Origin: Augochlora pura
Taxonomy: Eukaryota; Arthropoda; Insecta; Hymenoptera; Halictidae
Direction of reading: 5' to 3'
Assembly (NCBI RefSeq): GCF_028453695.1
Contig: NC_135779.1
Coordinates: 8,754,831-8,818,830 of the forward strand
Length of the DNA: 64,000 nt
Positions 1 to 13,680 of this stretch are shown piece after piece. The translations under genes and the position numbers were made by a program. Under the pieces are notes generated by a model, which was given only the letters and a program-made list of their open reading frames with translations, was not told where the DNA came from and ran no database searches. Each line of letters starts with the position of its first letter. The stretch's first letter is position 1.

Positions 1-144
1 TCGAGCTCGTAGTCGTGGTCAACGACGAGGTCGAAGTCGATCGCGTGCTAGACGTCTCCGCGGAAGACTGATTCCCCGAGGAGCCGACGTTCCGGGACTT
101 CTCCTTCCACTCGCCGTCCGACTTTGCGTTCCCCGATGCGTACT
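1..144 (-). CDS. ttk: tramtrack alternative coding exon, partial (runs off left edge)
   Basis: On the minus strand a good 3' splice site (pyrimidine-rich, ending CCACAG) lies just before position 144. The exon opens with two bases that complete the codon left by the phase-1 donor of the common ttk exon at 16399 (G+AG gives Glu), and the frame then stays open for 47 codons to the window edge. The product begins YASGNAKSDGEWKEK and turns into a Ser/Thr-rich stretch ending in TTTTSSS. The other two frames from this acceptor meet stops inside the exon. The same phase and a similar low-complexity linker precede the zinc fingers of the 69-type exon. In Drosophila ttk makes p69 and p88 proteins by swapping terminal zinc-finger exons, so I infer this is the start of a p88-type or further isoform. 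No zinc finger is visible inside the window. Without transcript data the exon could instead be an internal one. Confidence 0.6.
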
Positions 145-3100
145 CTGTGGAAAAGTCTGAATGAATGAATATTGTCTGACTCCCAACCGCCATGTAACAT
201 TCGGTGCTATCATTACATTACAACAACGATAATAAACGATATATAGGTATGCCAATTGGTTCGGTCTGCTACGCAAAGTAAATGCTATGTATGTACTGCA
301 TGCAAGTTTAAGCAGACTGAAAACCGAACGGTGAACGATATATAATACTCTATCAATGTGTAACAACTTCTGCAATAACACGTGCATAACCAAAGTATAA
401 ATCAGATTTACGACGCTGTCAAAATCAAGCGGATATGTTTCTCTGTATTCAATGGCAATCAAATAATGATCAAATGTTTTATAAAAACACCTGCAAATAA
501 AGAACTTAACACAAACTTGCTAGACTACTTGACGTCGGTGGTGTGTAAGGGATGGTCGAGTGGTGGAGGAATCTGCGGGTTCTAGGAACGTCCAAAGAAA
601 AGAAAAGTAACGTCGATAAAACAAGAAAAACAAAGGTGTGATCATACCAGTTCTTTTTTTTAACAAGTTGTGCGACAATATGTGCCACTCTCTCCCTCTC
701 TCTCTCTCTCGTGCGCGCGCGCGCGCGTATCGCGAACGCGAGTGGTTGTTAACTACAAGAGAAGAGCACACGTAACATACATCGATAAATTCCATGGAGT
801 CCGACGATTCCACGCTGAAAATTTTTAGCGGCGTTATCAACTTTCACAGAAAATCGAGAAAGAAAGTCAAGGAGAAGTTAAATTTGGGCCGCGAAGAAAA
901 AAATTACGGCGAGCTCGTCCGACATTGTTTTCGAAGTTAACAGCGCGACCGATTTTCGGCGCACTACCGCACGATGCCCTGGAACCTTTCCAAAAGCTGA
1001 CTTCGTCGAAGTGATAAATGCCATGACAGTCGTGTACCGAATCTGTCATGGGACAGTTCCGCCGTCGCGGTTCGTTCACGCAAGCTTGATCGATACAAGA
1101 AACGACGCTGCCAATTTTGCGAGAACAAATTCGCGCCGGTTAGCACGTTGACAGATCGCGTCGTTTCTCGGAGCGAACCGGAAGCACCGTGACAATGAAA
1201 CGCGAGCGACGAAGTGACTCGCGACCATCAGGCTCGTGAAAAGAAAAAAAAACAGATCAAAAAGTTAAATGCAACGAACAAACCATGTACATATATATAT
1301 TTATCTTTCTGTTGTTCTCCAAATATTTCACTTTCCTTCGAATTGTCCGGACAGTAAAAATAATAAATCAACAATACGCGTACGCAACATGCAAAACAAA
1401 AGTCCATAAAAAATAATAATCGCTGTTTTCCCTGCCGCGGCTGGCTGTTCGAGCGCGTCCGTTTTGCATTTCGCGCTCCCCTCTCGGTTTTCATCGTGGG
1501 AAATTCCGTACGGCTTCCGCTCGCGCCATCCGCGACAAGGGAAATCTTAATATCTAACGATCGTCTGCGTTGGCACGGTCAAGTCCGCTGCGTACTGATT
1601 ACGGCTCGACATTCTCTACAATGGTAATCCAGTAACTAATGAGAGTCGCGTCCGTCAGCGACTGCGATTGGGCCAACGAGACGCATCCACGAAAACATCG
1701 CTAAAACGAAACTAAATAAAAGTAATTTTTGGCTAAGTGTAACGGTGCTCCGTGGTGAGAGTGTGGGAATTCTCAATTTTGGCGTGTTTCTCGGCATTCT
1801 GTCTGTAATGATCGTGTGGGTGTGTACGTATGTATCTGTGTATATAGGTGTGTCTACATGGACTTATCGAGATAGATACACACAGGGGCGGTGGTGATCG
1901 ATCGTTTCAAACGACTAATGAGAAATCTCTACGTGGTCGCGTCTGTGGAACGCGATTCGGCAAACGCCGTCGCCCGCGAGATGAGACACGAGCAGTACAC
2001 GCGGTGAACACGTTTGTCGATTCGAAGGTACTTTATGGCACTTTTACGGTGGTTCGTCGCCCTAAACATTCGCCTGTCAACGGTGTGCGCGGCTCAGGGC
2101 GACGGATTCCAGTTGTGATTTTTAATGAAGAGAGCCGCGAGTGTCTGCTCGATTCGGGACGCCTCGCGTTCCACATACGCGTGGCGTGCGGTTTTGTAGC
2201 GCATAATAACGGAAACGACAACGAAACGCAACGAAAGGAAGTGATGAAAAGAAAAATCAAATGCGTGAGAAATATCTACTGCACGTCTACTGCCACGTAC
2301 GGGCGTGATTGGTAGTTACCTTCGTTTCGGTTCAATGCGATCGGTCCGCTTTAGTTTCCTCGAAAAGCGTGTACAATTCGGAAAACAATCCAGAGGCCAC
2401 TTAACTTTACAAAAAAGAGGAAAAAAACGCACAAAAATCGTTTGTTCTCGCGTACTCGTTTTGTACGGTTCTCGGTAATCCAGCTTCGTAACACTCTCAT
2501 TCCCTCGTATCCACCACTGTTTCTCTCCTCGCATTCCTGTTCCCTCTCGTCCGCCTCCTCGACGCGAGGAGTCCGACGACGAGCCCAAGAAAATCATAAA
2601 CGCAGGAAAATCGTCGGGCGACGCAGTAACAAAATGATAAAATAGGGTTACGAATAGAAGAAGTATGCGGTGGTTGTTTGTATGTTGAGAAATTAAAGTA
2701 ACGCGTGGCAGCTGGAATTTACTCAAGTATTATTGCAGTTAATGGATGAAGCTTCGGTACAAGAAACTCGGTTCCACGCAGTCGGTATCACATGAGTGAA
2801 TCATTATTCGGTTAAATGTCAAACAACAAAACTGGCCGCTAAAGATCGCCGAGGCAGACGCGGGATCTTCCTCGGATGCGCTCGTTACCGCGACACTTCG
2901 ATGCGTTGTGTACGTTTCGTACGGTGCGATGCACAACCCCTCGAGGTTCGTGTATTCCTTTCCAAGGATTCGAGTGCGATCGGCACAACCAATTTGTCGG
3001 TGTTATTTCAATTTAATTCGTTCGAATGTCATTGATAAATTTTCTGATACGAGTCTCGGTGAGTCGAGCACACGCACACGTCAAAGTGTGTATGCTACGT

Positions 3101-3619
3101 GAGCATGCGTTCGCGCGCACAACGAAAAACGGAAACGTGAATGCGTGGTGTGTATGTGTGTATATTCTCTGTGTCTGTGTGAGACAAGTCGGTACACAGC
3201 GAGACTTAAAAACCCCTCGGTTATAATCTATTGAACACCGTTCTTTTTATTATCGATAGTCATAATCAAACAATCAGTGCATATAAAATATACTAAGTCT
3301 ACCCAGCGTCAGAAAAGACTTCATCTTCTCTAAAAAGTTCCCTATAAAATTTCACCTTTTGTTTCATTTTCATTATTCCATTTTTTTTTTTGTTTGCTTA
3401 TAACACTCGTTTTACGACAAGGTCTCACTTATTTGGCACTAAGATTTGCGATCGTCGGGCGCGCTTTCATTCTTCTTCATCTTCGTCGTCATCATCTCTC
3501 TTTTTTTGTCACTTTTCTTTTTAAAAAAGGGGGATATACACGCGCGCGCGCGCGCACCTGCGACCGCGCCTTCGATAACAATTCATTTTATTTTACCTTC
3601 TCGTCTGCCTCTCCGCCCT

Positions 3620-3630
<11 letters not shown>

Positions 3631-3656
<26 letters not shown>
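3631..3656. repeat. (CT)n microsatellite
   Basis: Pure CT dinucleotide run, with imperfect CT/TC-rich flanks from about 3600. It lies in ttk 3' noncoding DNA, so it is (AG)n in the transcript sense. Confidence 0.9.
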
Positions 3657-6600
3657 TCAACGTCTTCGTCATTTACCGTCATTCATTCCTCCTTTTTTTC
3701 CCATTTTTTTTTCCACCGTCATTATTTATGTCGCTTAAAAAGGCACCAAATCGGGGATTACACCGCTACAATATTATTGGATCCCACTGAAGTACGTTAA
3801 TTCAACGTATTTATATATAAAGTTAAAAGTCATAACCACGTATTCTTCATTATCCTTTCATCGTCTTCCTCGTCATCATCATATTTTTTTTTTATCAACT
3901 CTCATTTTCTGACGCATCATTTCAAAAACTGCAACGACGTTAATAGGTATTATCAACTAGCGCTAAAATATATTCGATATAACTTTTGTTTATATATATA
4001 TAATATATAATAATAATAATGATAATAATCGTAATAATATTAATAATAATCATCGCAATAATATTAATATATATGTACATATACATATATATCTGTATAT
4101 GTATATATATACATATATATATGTACCATCTTTACGCTTTCTCGCGTAATTTTGTATACATTTTATCTCTTGCTCCACATTGTTTCTCTCACAATCTCTC
4201 ACTATCGCTCTCTCTCTCTCACACACATTCGCACACACTCATTTCCTCTCTTTCTCTCTCTTTGTATACGTGTTCTGTGTACATATGCGTGTAATTCATT
4301 TTGCGATAATAAACTATGATTCTTTTCTTCTTTAATATATATATATATATTTTTATGTATATATATATATATTTTATATATATATTTATATTTAATATAT
4401 ATTAAAATCTATCCAATAGTACAGTCTGCTTTTTAAGCCTCGTAATTTACCTGTCTCTCTCTTTCTCTCTCTCCCCCCACCCCCGTCGGTTACTCTCTCG
4501 CGATGAACTCTTGCAACAGCGGTCGTCGTCGATGTAACATCGTGAAAAAAACTTATTATAATCGGTTATTGACTGGTGGCCCCGCTCGAAAAGGGACGAG
4601 AATAAAAAGACGAGAACCGCGCGGAGATCCGCGCTGTGTCGCCGTTGCAAGAGCCACGCATAAATATAATATATTCTATTAAAAATTTGCTTGCTTTTTT
4701 TATTTTCCATCCCCCGTATCCACCCGCAATGTCCGTAGACTTATAAATTAATTAAAATATGTTCAACACGAAACTCATCAACGAGACCTCAACGATCATC
4801 CTACCCTCGATTAGCGTGAGAAATTCGCTTTGCGACTGAAACATAATTAGCTCAATGATATCGTATTTTCTTTTCTTTCTTTCCCTGTTCTTCTTCTTCT
4901 TTTTTCTGTTTCATTAAAGACAGCTGCAGATTTGTCCGAAATTTTCTCCGCGACCGAATCAACCGATTACCTCTTCTAAAGAATATAATCTTTTGTCAAT
5001 GAATTTTTTCCACTCGATTCGAAAACGTAGGTACACGTGACGCGAGCAGAAGGCGCGCAGCGTTTCCCGCAATCGATCCCTCATAACATTTCAACGTTTT
5101 TTTTTTCCCTTTAGCTATGAACACTTTTTACAATTTGAACACTAATTTTGTACGAACACCAAGGGCCTCGAAACGATCGCGTAACCCTTGGCCCCCCAAG
5201 ACACGCCCCACCCGACGACCCTGCACCCCCGAATACCACTAAACTTTACTGATTGGCAACATGAATTTCTCTTTTTACAACCTTAACTCTAAAGATTAAC
5301 AACATTTAAAGGCAACGAACGTGAGCGAATGTTGTACGATAAAATTTTCGTAGCAAGCTTCAAGATCAATCGCTAAATTTCAACAATTTCTTTTAGTAGG
5401 TATCAGTTTATTACCCTGATATCACGAGCCTTAAGATACCAGTAAGGAACTCGACGCGAACGGGAAACATCGGGGCTTTCTGCACCGCGACCACGCGAAC
5501 AAAACGCGAATCTCGTCGGCAACCAAAATGCTCTGCAACTGTCTTTCGATCATGCAACAACGCGCGGAGCAACCCTTTATTTCCGCATCCGCGTACGCGC
5601 GTACTACCGTTGTCCGTTATTTATTTTCTTTCTTTTGTTTCGCTCGTTTGTAACGATTAATAAAATATTCAACGGAATTATATAGATATATATATATTAT
5701 GCGATGAATAAAATTTCAAACAAGACAAGCACGTCTTCAACAAACATTAGAAAACAGAAGCGCCCCATTTCAATGAACTCTTGAGCGATTTCTCACGTAA
5801 AAGTCGACTAGGGTAAACTAACACTCTTTTTTATTTTGGTCATTTACGGACGAAGAAAACCAGATTTACCTAAAAACGCACTACTGCGGAAGGCCCCCGA
5901 TTTTAAAAAGCGCCGGGAACCGTCGCGTGTCCCTGGCATCTGATAAAAAGTAATCGTTAACCAAGTGGTCGACAGATATATTCCACGGGATTTTCATCGA
6001 TTTGGCAAATACACAACTTCTTTTCGTCTGCGCTTAGGCGATCCGAGAGCTTCCCATGCGTGTATCCCTGTTTCCATTGTTTTTTTTTTTGTCACTATAC
6101 CTCTCCCCCACCGAATTAGATTTTCTCCATCCCCTTCGACGGTCAACAAGCGCGCACATACACACCGCTTCTGCTTCGCCTCTACGAATCGTATATTCTC
6201 CTTTGCCCGACATCTAAAATTGAGTTAGTCTTAGCCTCTCAGTGATTATCAAATGTGAGTGTATTACTTTAATTATTATTTTGTTTCATCTTTACTTTAA
6301 ATCGATATATAAGCTGTTCAGCCGCTGCCTCTTTGCACTTTTATATTTCTATTTATCGTTAACTATATTATACTCAGTTTACCCACCCCATCCCCCGCCT
6401 TTTACTACTCGCTTCATGTTTCCGCTTTGGACGGGCTTTCGCGTTAACCCATCATTTTGAACACAACGATTTCACCAAGACCGGACCCCGTGACACTATC
6501 CCCGACCTCGAGAACAATTTCATTTTTATCCCCAGGACAGCCCCCCCATTGACCTCGCCACATTCCCTTCTTTTCTTTTTTTGCTTCTTCCCGTAAGAAA

Positions 6601-9600
6601 ACGACATTTTCGCCCGCCGAAAATAATCCGCACACGCGATCGCGTTCCGCGAGCGGATAACTCTTTGGTCCATGAATCTGAACAACAATTTTGAAAATAA
6701 TTGACCTGAGATCGTATTACGTACGTACTTATTATTGATTTGCGAGTCAGCGGCACGGTCCACACATGATCAGAAACGCTAAAATACCCTTCGTCGTCGT
6801 CTCCGTTTTCCCTCTCTCGCTAAATAATGCTTTTTAGTTTTCCCTCTCTACCTCGCTTTCTCTCTCTTTCTCTCGTTCCCTATGTCGTTTCTTTTACGTT
6901 TTTTGTTTTATTAGCTACTCTATTATCTTTGCTGCCTGCCTAACTAAAATGATATATCCCTCTATATCTGCCTAAAAGTACGCGTAATTGCGATCGGGAA
7001 CACGCGATTTCTCGCCTCGCCCCCTTCTCCCTTATCATCTAAAGTTTCCTTTTATATCTTTGCAACGCTAGATATCTCTTGAATAACGAACGAACAACAC
7101 TGGTCAATCGTGGGCGATCGTGTACACGCTCATCGCTCGAATCATCGCGTGAAATCCTTTCTATCTCTTTGCCACGCCTGTTCTATCTGTCTGCCTCTCT
7201 CCCCCATCTGTGTGTGTCTCTCTGTGCTTATCTCTCCACCGTTCACGCATCACCCCCATTGTCTTATTATTAAATCCCACGTATTAAAATAACAACGAAG
7301 GTCTCCGTTTACGATAATTAATTAATTCATTCATTAATTAATAGTAGCTGTGATAATATTTATAATTATTATTATATAGCCTCTAGTCGTCTAATGTCTA
7401 TGCCCAACTAATGAAAAAATTTGTATATAAATCGTTCTCGCGTCCTCTCCCTCGATTCATGCAAGGTCCGTTCATATATCTAACAACGGTCTATGAACGA
7501 AGGTTTGTTTTCGACTAGAGAGGATTCGACAAAGTGAAAAGTGCAAAATATAGTAAGCTACGATCATATTTTTAGTGCTGTCTCTCACGACTAAGCCTAG
7601 ATACCATCACTGTAGCCGTATCCCTTTTGAACAATAAATCATCGATTCATGTTTCGACGTGTGTGTGTGTTTTTCCGTGCGCGATAGAACTCCGACACAT
7701 ATTAAAAGAAACAAGATATATACGTTCTAAGGAACACATCTTTCTCCGGTCGCGAGAAAATCGAGCGTCGCGTCGGTCCCGATCGAGGATCGTGATTATT
7801 CGCGACCGCGGTGTTTTATCGTCGGACGCGCGCGATCCGTAACATGCGAGGCAAGAACGAACACTTTTTTAACAGTAACAATTTCTACGACCCTGGATAT
7901 ACACGTCCTCGCCCCGCGTTGGTCGGTTGTTATTTACAGAAACATATGATAAATCGAACGTTCGTCGTGTGATCGGTTATGATTCGAGAAATTTTCGCGT
8001 TGCAAGAAATTTCGCATGATTGCCGTATCCGAAAAGGTGTGGTCGTGTCGCGATCGACACCCGATCCGCGGGTGATACCCCGTAGTATAATCAACAGATG
8101 AATATATCTATATTATACAATATACAGTACGCACAGTTAAAACTGTTTCATCAAGCGTTAACAAGCGAGCACGTGCACTTTTGTTCAATCGAGTACGGTA
8201 CAGTACGATACGGCGTTAAGTTACTACTAAAGTGCCTTCAGTCTATCCAATGTCAGTACTATCTTGTATTTGGTGTCGTTAAAACCGTCCCTCTGCAGTC
8301 TTTCAAGAATTGCATGTCCCGTTCCATTAATTTCCCCATTAACCATCCTTCGCTCTCCTCGCGTTCCTCTCCCCCTGGCCCTAACCACGGACTCCTTTGC
8401 CACCTTACAGCTCCCTATTACAACTACTATATAGCTCCGAATCAGGCTCGACAGCTTGACAACAGCTCAACGGCTCAACAACATGGCGAACGGTCATCGT
8501 ACATATATATTGCATTTACTCAGTCTACGTGGTTCCCTTATTTATATCGTGTGTCTGTGTATACGTTTATGTTCGTCTTATGTATACGTATAAATGTGTG
8601 TGTATGCATGTATGCACGTGTGTGTTTGTGTGTGTATATCCGTGTGTACAGTATATGTCCATTTGTGTGCATGTACTGTCCTTCGTTTCTTATTACTCAA
8701 TAAAACGTATGCATCTTGAACGAGCTACATGCGACACGTTTGATTCTCTCCGTAATATAACAGTCACAGAATAGCAAATATATTCTTTGTTGATTTGGAC
8801 TCGCGTTCCCTTTCCGCGATGTACTTCGTATTTAGAATTCTAACTTAACTGATCCCCGTCGTCGCAGAACTACGTTGAGACGATTAAACGAGTACACTGG
8901 TTCGGTTCGATCATATATAAACTCTTTGTCTTAATTCTCCATTCTTCTTTATCTTTCATTACTCCTGCCATGGTTCTCTATGTGTCCGCGACTCCTCCGA
9001 TCCGAGGAGGCACGCGGTAAAGCTCGTTTCATTTGTAACTTAATGCCCGTTGCGTGTCACGCGCGCAATTTCGTTCCTCTAGATAGGGAGCGTTCTGGTC
9101 GGCGTCGGTGAACCCGCTCCCGACGAATTCCAGAGAGAACGAGCAGACGTTTGTAAAACGTTTGATTGCCCGCGCCGAAATACGATTCAGGTTCAACCTG
9201 TTTAGCTGCTACCTTTTTAATATCATAAATTTATTAAAAATCCGCGCGTATCGTCGCCCGCGAGAAAGAAACTGTTTTGAGCTGCGAATGGCCACGAGGC
9301 CGTGATTCAGTTTCCTCAGCGTCGCAGGACAGAACGTCGCAAGCGAATATACATATATATACATGTATATATATATATAACAATTTGTATATGTATAACA
9401 ATTTCTTTGACCCCCATCGAAAACCGACCCTGTGCCGTAGACTACCGAATGACTCGTCTGTTCGTTCTCCTTACGTTCGTGTTGGTAATCTCGGTTGCTG
9501 TTTTACAGCGGCGGGTTCACACCCAGCGAGCCAGCGGACACACGCGCTCGCATCTTATTTGAGCTTCTCGTGGTTCTCGCTTCTTCGTTGCGCAACGTTC

Positions 9601-9698
9601 CCCGCCTCTTACCAGGGGAAAAAATCGATCAACAATTTAGTTTATCGACGATTGCACGGTCGTTTGTCCTGTGGATTTTCGCTCTTTCTTTCCATCGT

Positions 9699-9790
9699 CC
9701 ATCCATCCATCCATCCATCCATCCATCCATCCATCCATCCATTCATCCATCTATCTATCTATTCATCTATCTTTCTTTCTTTCTTTCTAT
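9699..9790. repeat. compound (ATCC)n-(ATCT)n-(TTTC)n microsatellite
   Basis: About ten ATCC units (9699-9740) grade into ATCT and then TTTC units. It lies about 100 bp downstream (in transcript sense) of the ttk 69-type stop codon, so it is probably transcribed in the 3' UTR. It also creates spurious open frames on the plus strand. Confidence 0.9.
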
Positions 9791-9894
9791 CGTTTCTCTG
9801 CTTTGCTTTTTTGCTGTTGTTCTCAAGAGACAGAATAGGGAAGAGCTAGGGAACGTAGCCTGAGAAGAGAAGACGCTGCGGCGGCAACAACGGT

Positions 9895-10457
9895 CTACCG
9901 TTGCTGGCCCATACTACTGCTCCCGCTGCTGCTAAGACTCATATGCGGCTTAAGGCTATGTATGATCTTTACGTGGGCGACCATGTTGTCTTTCCGCGTG
10001 AACTCCTTGAAGCAAACCGGACAAGGATAGTACTTGACGTTAGGCTTGTGTGAGGTGACGTAGTGCCGGCAGAAGTTACTGATGTGTGTATAGGTACGAT
10101 GGCATACGGTACACCGGTATACGTCGCCCTCCTTCACGCAGAAGTCCCGCACCGAGCCCTCCGTTCTCTCGTTCTCGACCTTAAACGATCCTTCGAAGTC
10201 GCTCTGACTGATCTCCGACTCACCGGCGACCAGATTAAATATGGCACTGCTCAGATTGTCTTTCGACACCTTCTGTTCCGACTCGGAGTCAGAGTATTGC
10301 TGCGAGTCCTCCATGGCCGCGGCCGCGACGGCCGACGACGACGACGTTTTCCCCTGAAGCGACGACGCGCTGTATTCCTTGCGAAAGCATCGCTCGAAAT
10401 TGATGCGAATGTGAGTCGGTGACTGGGAGCCACCGCCACTCGACGTCTCCTCCGAGT
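9895..10457 (-). CDS. ttk: ttk 69-type terminal exon (zinc-finger exon)
   Basis: Alternative terminal coding exon. The acceptor TTTCAG precedes 10457; the first two bases (AC) complete the codon begun by the phase-1 donor (Asp), and the frame then runs 186 codons to TAG at 9897-9895. The order is: a Ser-rich linker (SEETSSGGGSQSP), an alanine run, an acidic Glu/Ser/Asp stretch, the sentence-like motif SVRDFCVKEGDVYRC leading into finger 1, finger 2, and a short Ser-rich tail ending GQQR. The finger pair is the DNA-binding part that distinguishes TTK69 from other Ttk isoforms. Confidence 0.93.
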
Positions 10458-13400
10458 CTGAAACGAAGAAAGCTTTCTCCTTTAAACAGTTCTCGACACC
10501 ACCTAACTTACTACTTATATAGACCTATGTAAATTTATATGTATCTCTATATATACGTACATACATATAAATATATATATATATATATATAATATAATAC
10601 GGATATATGCATCCGCATGTATGGCCATACATATCTAGTCATATGGACACATGGATCTAGATATATGGACATATACACACATGCATATATACCTGTATAT
10701 ATAAATGTATACGTATACTCTCTAGTAGACTTAAGTACAGTATGTCAAATACATTATGTATAATTAACAGTAATGTATATTGTGTAAATAATTATTGTAT
10801 ACTGATATTATATATATATAACGTATTTACTAATATTTGTGGGGGGAAGCAAGAGGAAGGGTAGAGCCAGCAAAAAAGAGTCACCGTATTCGAACCGACT
10901 GTCCGTCAACTCTGTCTCCCAAAGTTAAAGTGTTTTATGCCGCAATCCGCTTTTTCCGTGTCCCCAGACCCCGTGTATGATCCCGTCGTCATTCCCTCTT
11001 CAGATTCTTTCGCTCTCACGCACGCTCTCGCCTACCCGTTGATCGCGGCTTTGCCTCGATCGGGTACGGCTGCCAAGAGGACTGTTACCGGTCTCGCGTC
11101 GCCATACCACGAAGAGGGCATTTCAGCGACTCAACGAACCCTCTCTCTTTCTGCCTTTCTTGCAAATGGATCTCTACGCGCACCCATATACAACCCTCCG
11201 CCTCTCCTCTCTCGCAGACGCTTCCGCGTTCATACTCTCTCGCACTCTCTCTCCCATTCACCCCTTTCTCTCCACTTACCACGCAACCAGCGTTCTCCAC
11301 CCTCGCGGCAGACTTACACCGTTTAACTTTCTTTTCACCCCCTCGCCCACCCCTAGACTCTTCTGTCTTTCACGTTCTCTCTCTCTCTCGCTCTCTTCCT
11401 TTCGCCCTTTCTCCCTCTATCTCTCCCTCTCTCTCTCTCTCTCTTTCACCCTTTCGCGCTCGCTTTCTCTTTCTTTAATCCTGTCTAACCCCGTTTACCT
11501 CGATCCATTCGCGTTTATCTATCGCTACTATATCGAAAGTATGCAAAACGCACATACACACAACCACACGTACACAACACTCAGCCAAAGAGGACGAACG
11601 ATATGCGACCGTTTTCTTAAAATGGATATATTCACGTGTACACAACACTCCGGGAAAAAGAGTATCCCCCCCTTATATACTTCGATCCGTCCGTACGTCC
11701 CGTCAGTCTGAATCGTTACAACATCCATCTTACGTATTTTTTGTATTATTATTATTATTATTAATATACGTATATGATTTCAATGCGTATGTAATATATC
11801 AATTTTATTTACTACGGGAAGACGATCCATCGAGATCGAGGACGCTCGGAGAAGAAGCAACGTTCTCTCTTCTTCGATGCAACATGATCACAACACGTTT
11901 AAACATATTATGTCCGCTTTTGGCTTTTCTGTACATCAGATTCTTTACTTGTTACTGTTTTTTTTTGTTTCGGTTATATATATATTTCGTTATATCGACT
12001 TTCTCTTAGATGAGATATATATATATATGGTATATGTATATATATATTACGTATATATATATATATGTAGATTCTGGCATTTCGAAACGGTTTCAGATTT
12101 TTGAGCGGCTGGCCTCCCCTAGTTCCCTCGCTTCCCCCGCGCAAAGGTAATCTCTCAGAGATCGAATGGTGATTCAGATAATCTCAACTCACCTGCGCAA
12201 AGAGAACAAAGCAACACGTTTCACGGTCACTACCGAACGATCATCTTCGACATCTTCGAAGCACTTTGTCACGTGCGCGCGCGCGTGTGTGTATACGTGT
12301 GTGCGTGCGTTCGTACGTCAGTGGACATTAGATTTCTGAAGTTTCTTTTCATACTTTCGGATTTCTTTTTTTTTTTGAAATTTCATTATATCTTCCTCTC
12401 TTATCTATCTATCTCTTTTTTTAACATATTTTCTCTTTCTTTCTTTCTGTCTTATTTTTCTAAATTATCTCTCGAAGGAACGTATGTAATATGGAAACAA
12501 AAACAAAAAACGTACGTCGCCCCACTCTCGATAGTTTCTGATATCTCTTTCTCTCTCTCTCGCTCTCTCTCTCTCACTTTCTTTCAGTCTCTCAAAATCG
12601 TTCTCTCTCTCTCTTTCTCTCTCTCGCTCTCGCTCTTTTCGTTTCAACGTATATGTTTTTCTTTTTCTCGTCCTATGTGTCTGTTCTATTTTCTTCTACT
12701 TGTTTTTTTTTTGCTTGATTTTTATTCTTTTACTTTCCTTTCTTTCTCTCTCGCTCTCGCTCTCTCTCTCGCTCTCGTAGATATCATCAAACACATACAT
12801 ATTTATTTATCGGTGTGTGTAAATATATATATGTATTTATAGTTCTCTATCTCTCTCTCTCTTTGTGTGTTTTTTCTCCGTTTCTGATCCTCTGTCCTGA
12901 ATTACTTGAAATCTAGGCAACGAGAAGAACGGAAGAGAAGCCGGTAGCGATAACCTGCTGACGTTCGTTGTCCGTGAAACAGTGGATTTACGCGCGCACT
13001 TCTTCATGAAAACGATTAATCGTCGTCTATCCACAGAAACTGCATCGCGGTCCGTGGTCACCATATGGTTCGGGAAACACACACACATATATACATACGT
13101 GTGCATATATACATATATAAATATATATGTATATGTATGTAAAAAAAAGTATACAGCAATGTATCACAAAAGTTGCATGTGTATACAATATAATATATAT
13201 ATATATATTACAGCTGAACAACTTTTTCCTTAACACAACGAACGAACGTGAGAAAAAAAAAGAAGTTAACCAGCGTTTAAATAAAAATCAGAAAAAAAGT
13301 AAGCACCGCTAAAAGCTGGCTCCACCCCCTCCTTTTACCAAGTGGCCAATGGCAGCGAAGCGTTTCTCATTCGTGCGGGGGATGAATATGATAAATATAT

Positions 13401-13649
13401 GTTATATATATAAATATATTTATATATACTTGTATGCATATGTATATATACGTATATTTATACATGTATATCTGTGGAAATGTTCTGCGTGTATAAATGT
13501 ATGCAAGTGTTTTGTGTAATATGTCGGTGTGAATGGATGTAAGGATGCGTGTGTATTTTGTACAGATATATAAAAATAGGATAATCTCCAGAAGGATTAA
13601 GTAAAAAAGATGGCAGTAAATAGAAAATGTATATATATGGTATATATGC

Positions 13650-13680
<31 letters not shown>

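Larger units (their letters stand above)
145..9894. other. ttk 3' UTR / long intron, repeat-rich, no other gene seen
   Basis: This stretch lies between the stop codon of the 69-type ttk terminal exon and the next alternative exon, so it must hold the 69-type 3' UTR plus intron. I see no conserved protein domain in any frame; the open frames present are low-complexity or short. It contains many simple repeats: CT then CG runs at about 686-729, CG at 3540-3556, CT at 3631-3656, TA/ATA-rich DNA at 3990-4130 and 4330-4410, and GT/AT-rich DNA at 8540-8690. The 3' UTR end could not be placed: AATAAA-like hexamers on the minus strand are too frequent in this AT-rich DNA. Confidence 0.5.

Noticed and set aside
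1848..2315. 155-codon plus-strand frame in the ttk 3' region
   Set aside because: Arg/Thr-rich with no domain and antisense to ttk; likely chance in moderately GC-rich DNA.
4449..4470. Minus-strand GACAG|GTAAAT as a splice donor or recursive site
   Set aside because: The bases before it on the minus strand are purines (GA repeat), so there is no 3' splice site, and no matching exon frame is present.
9699..9790. Regular spaced repeat as a CRISPR-like array
   Set aside because: It is a continuous tetranucleotide microsatellite without spacers, and the genome is eukaryotic.
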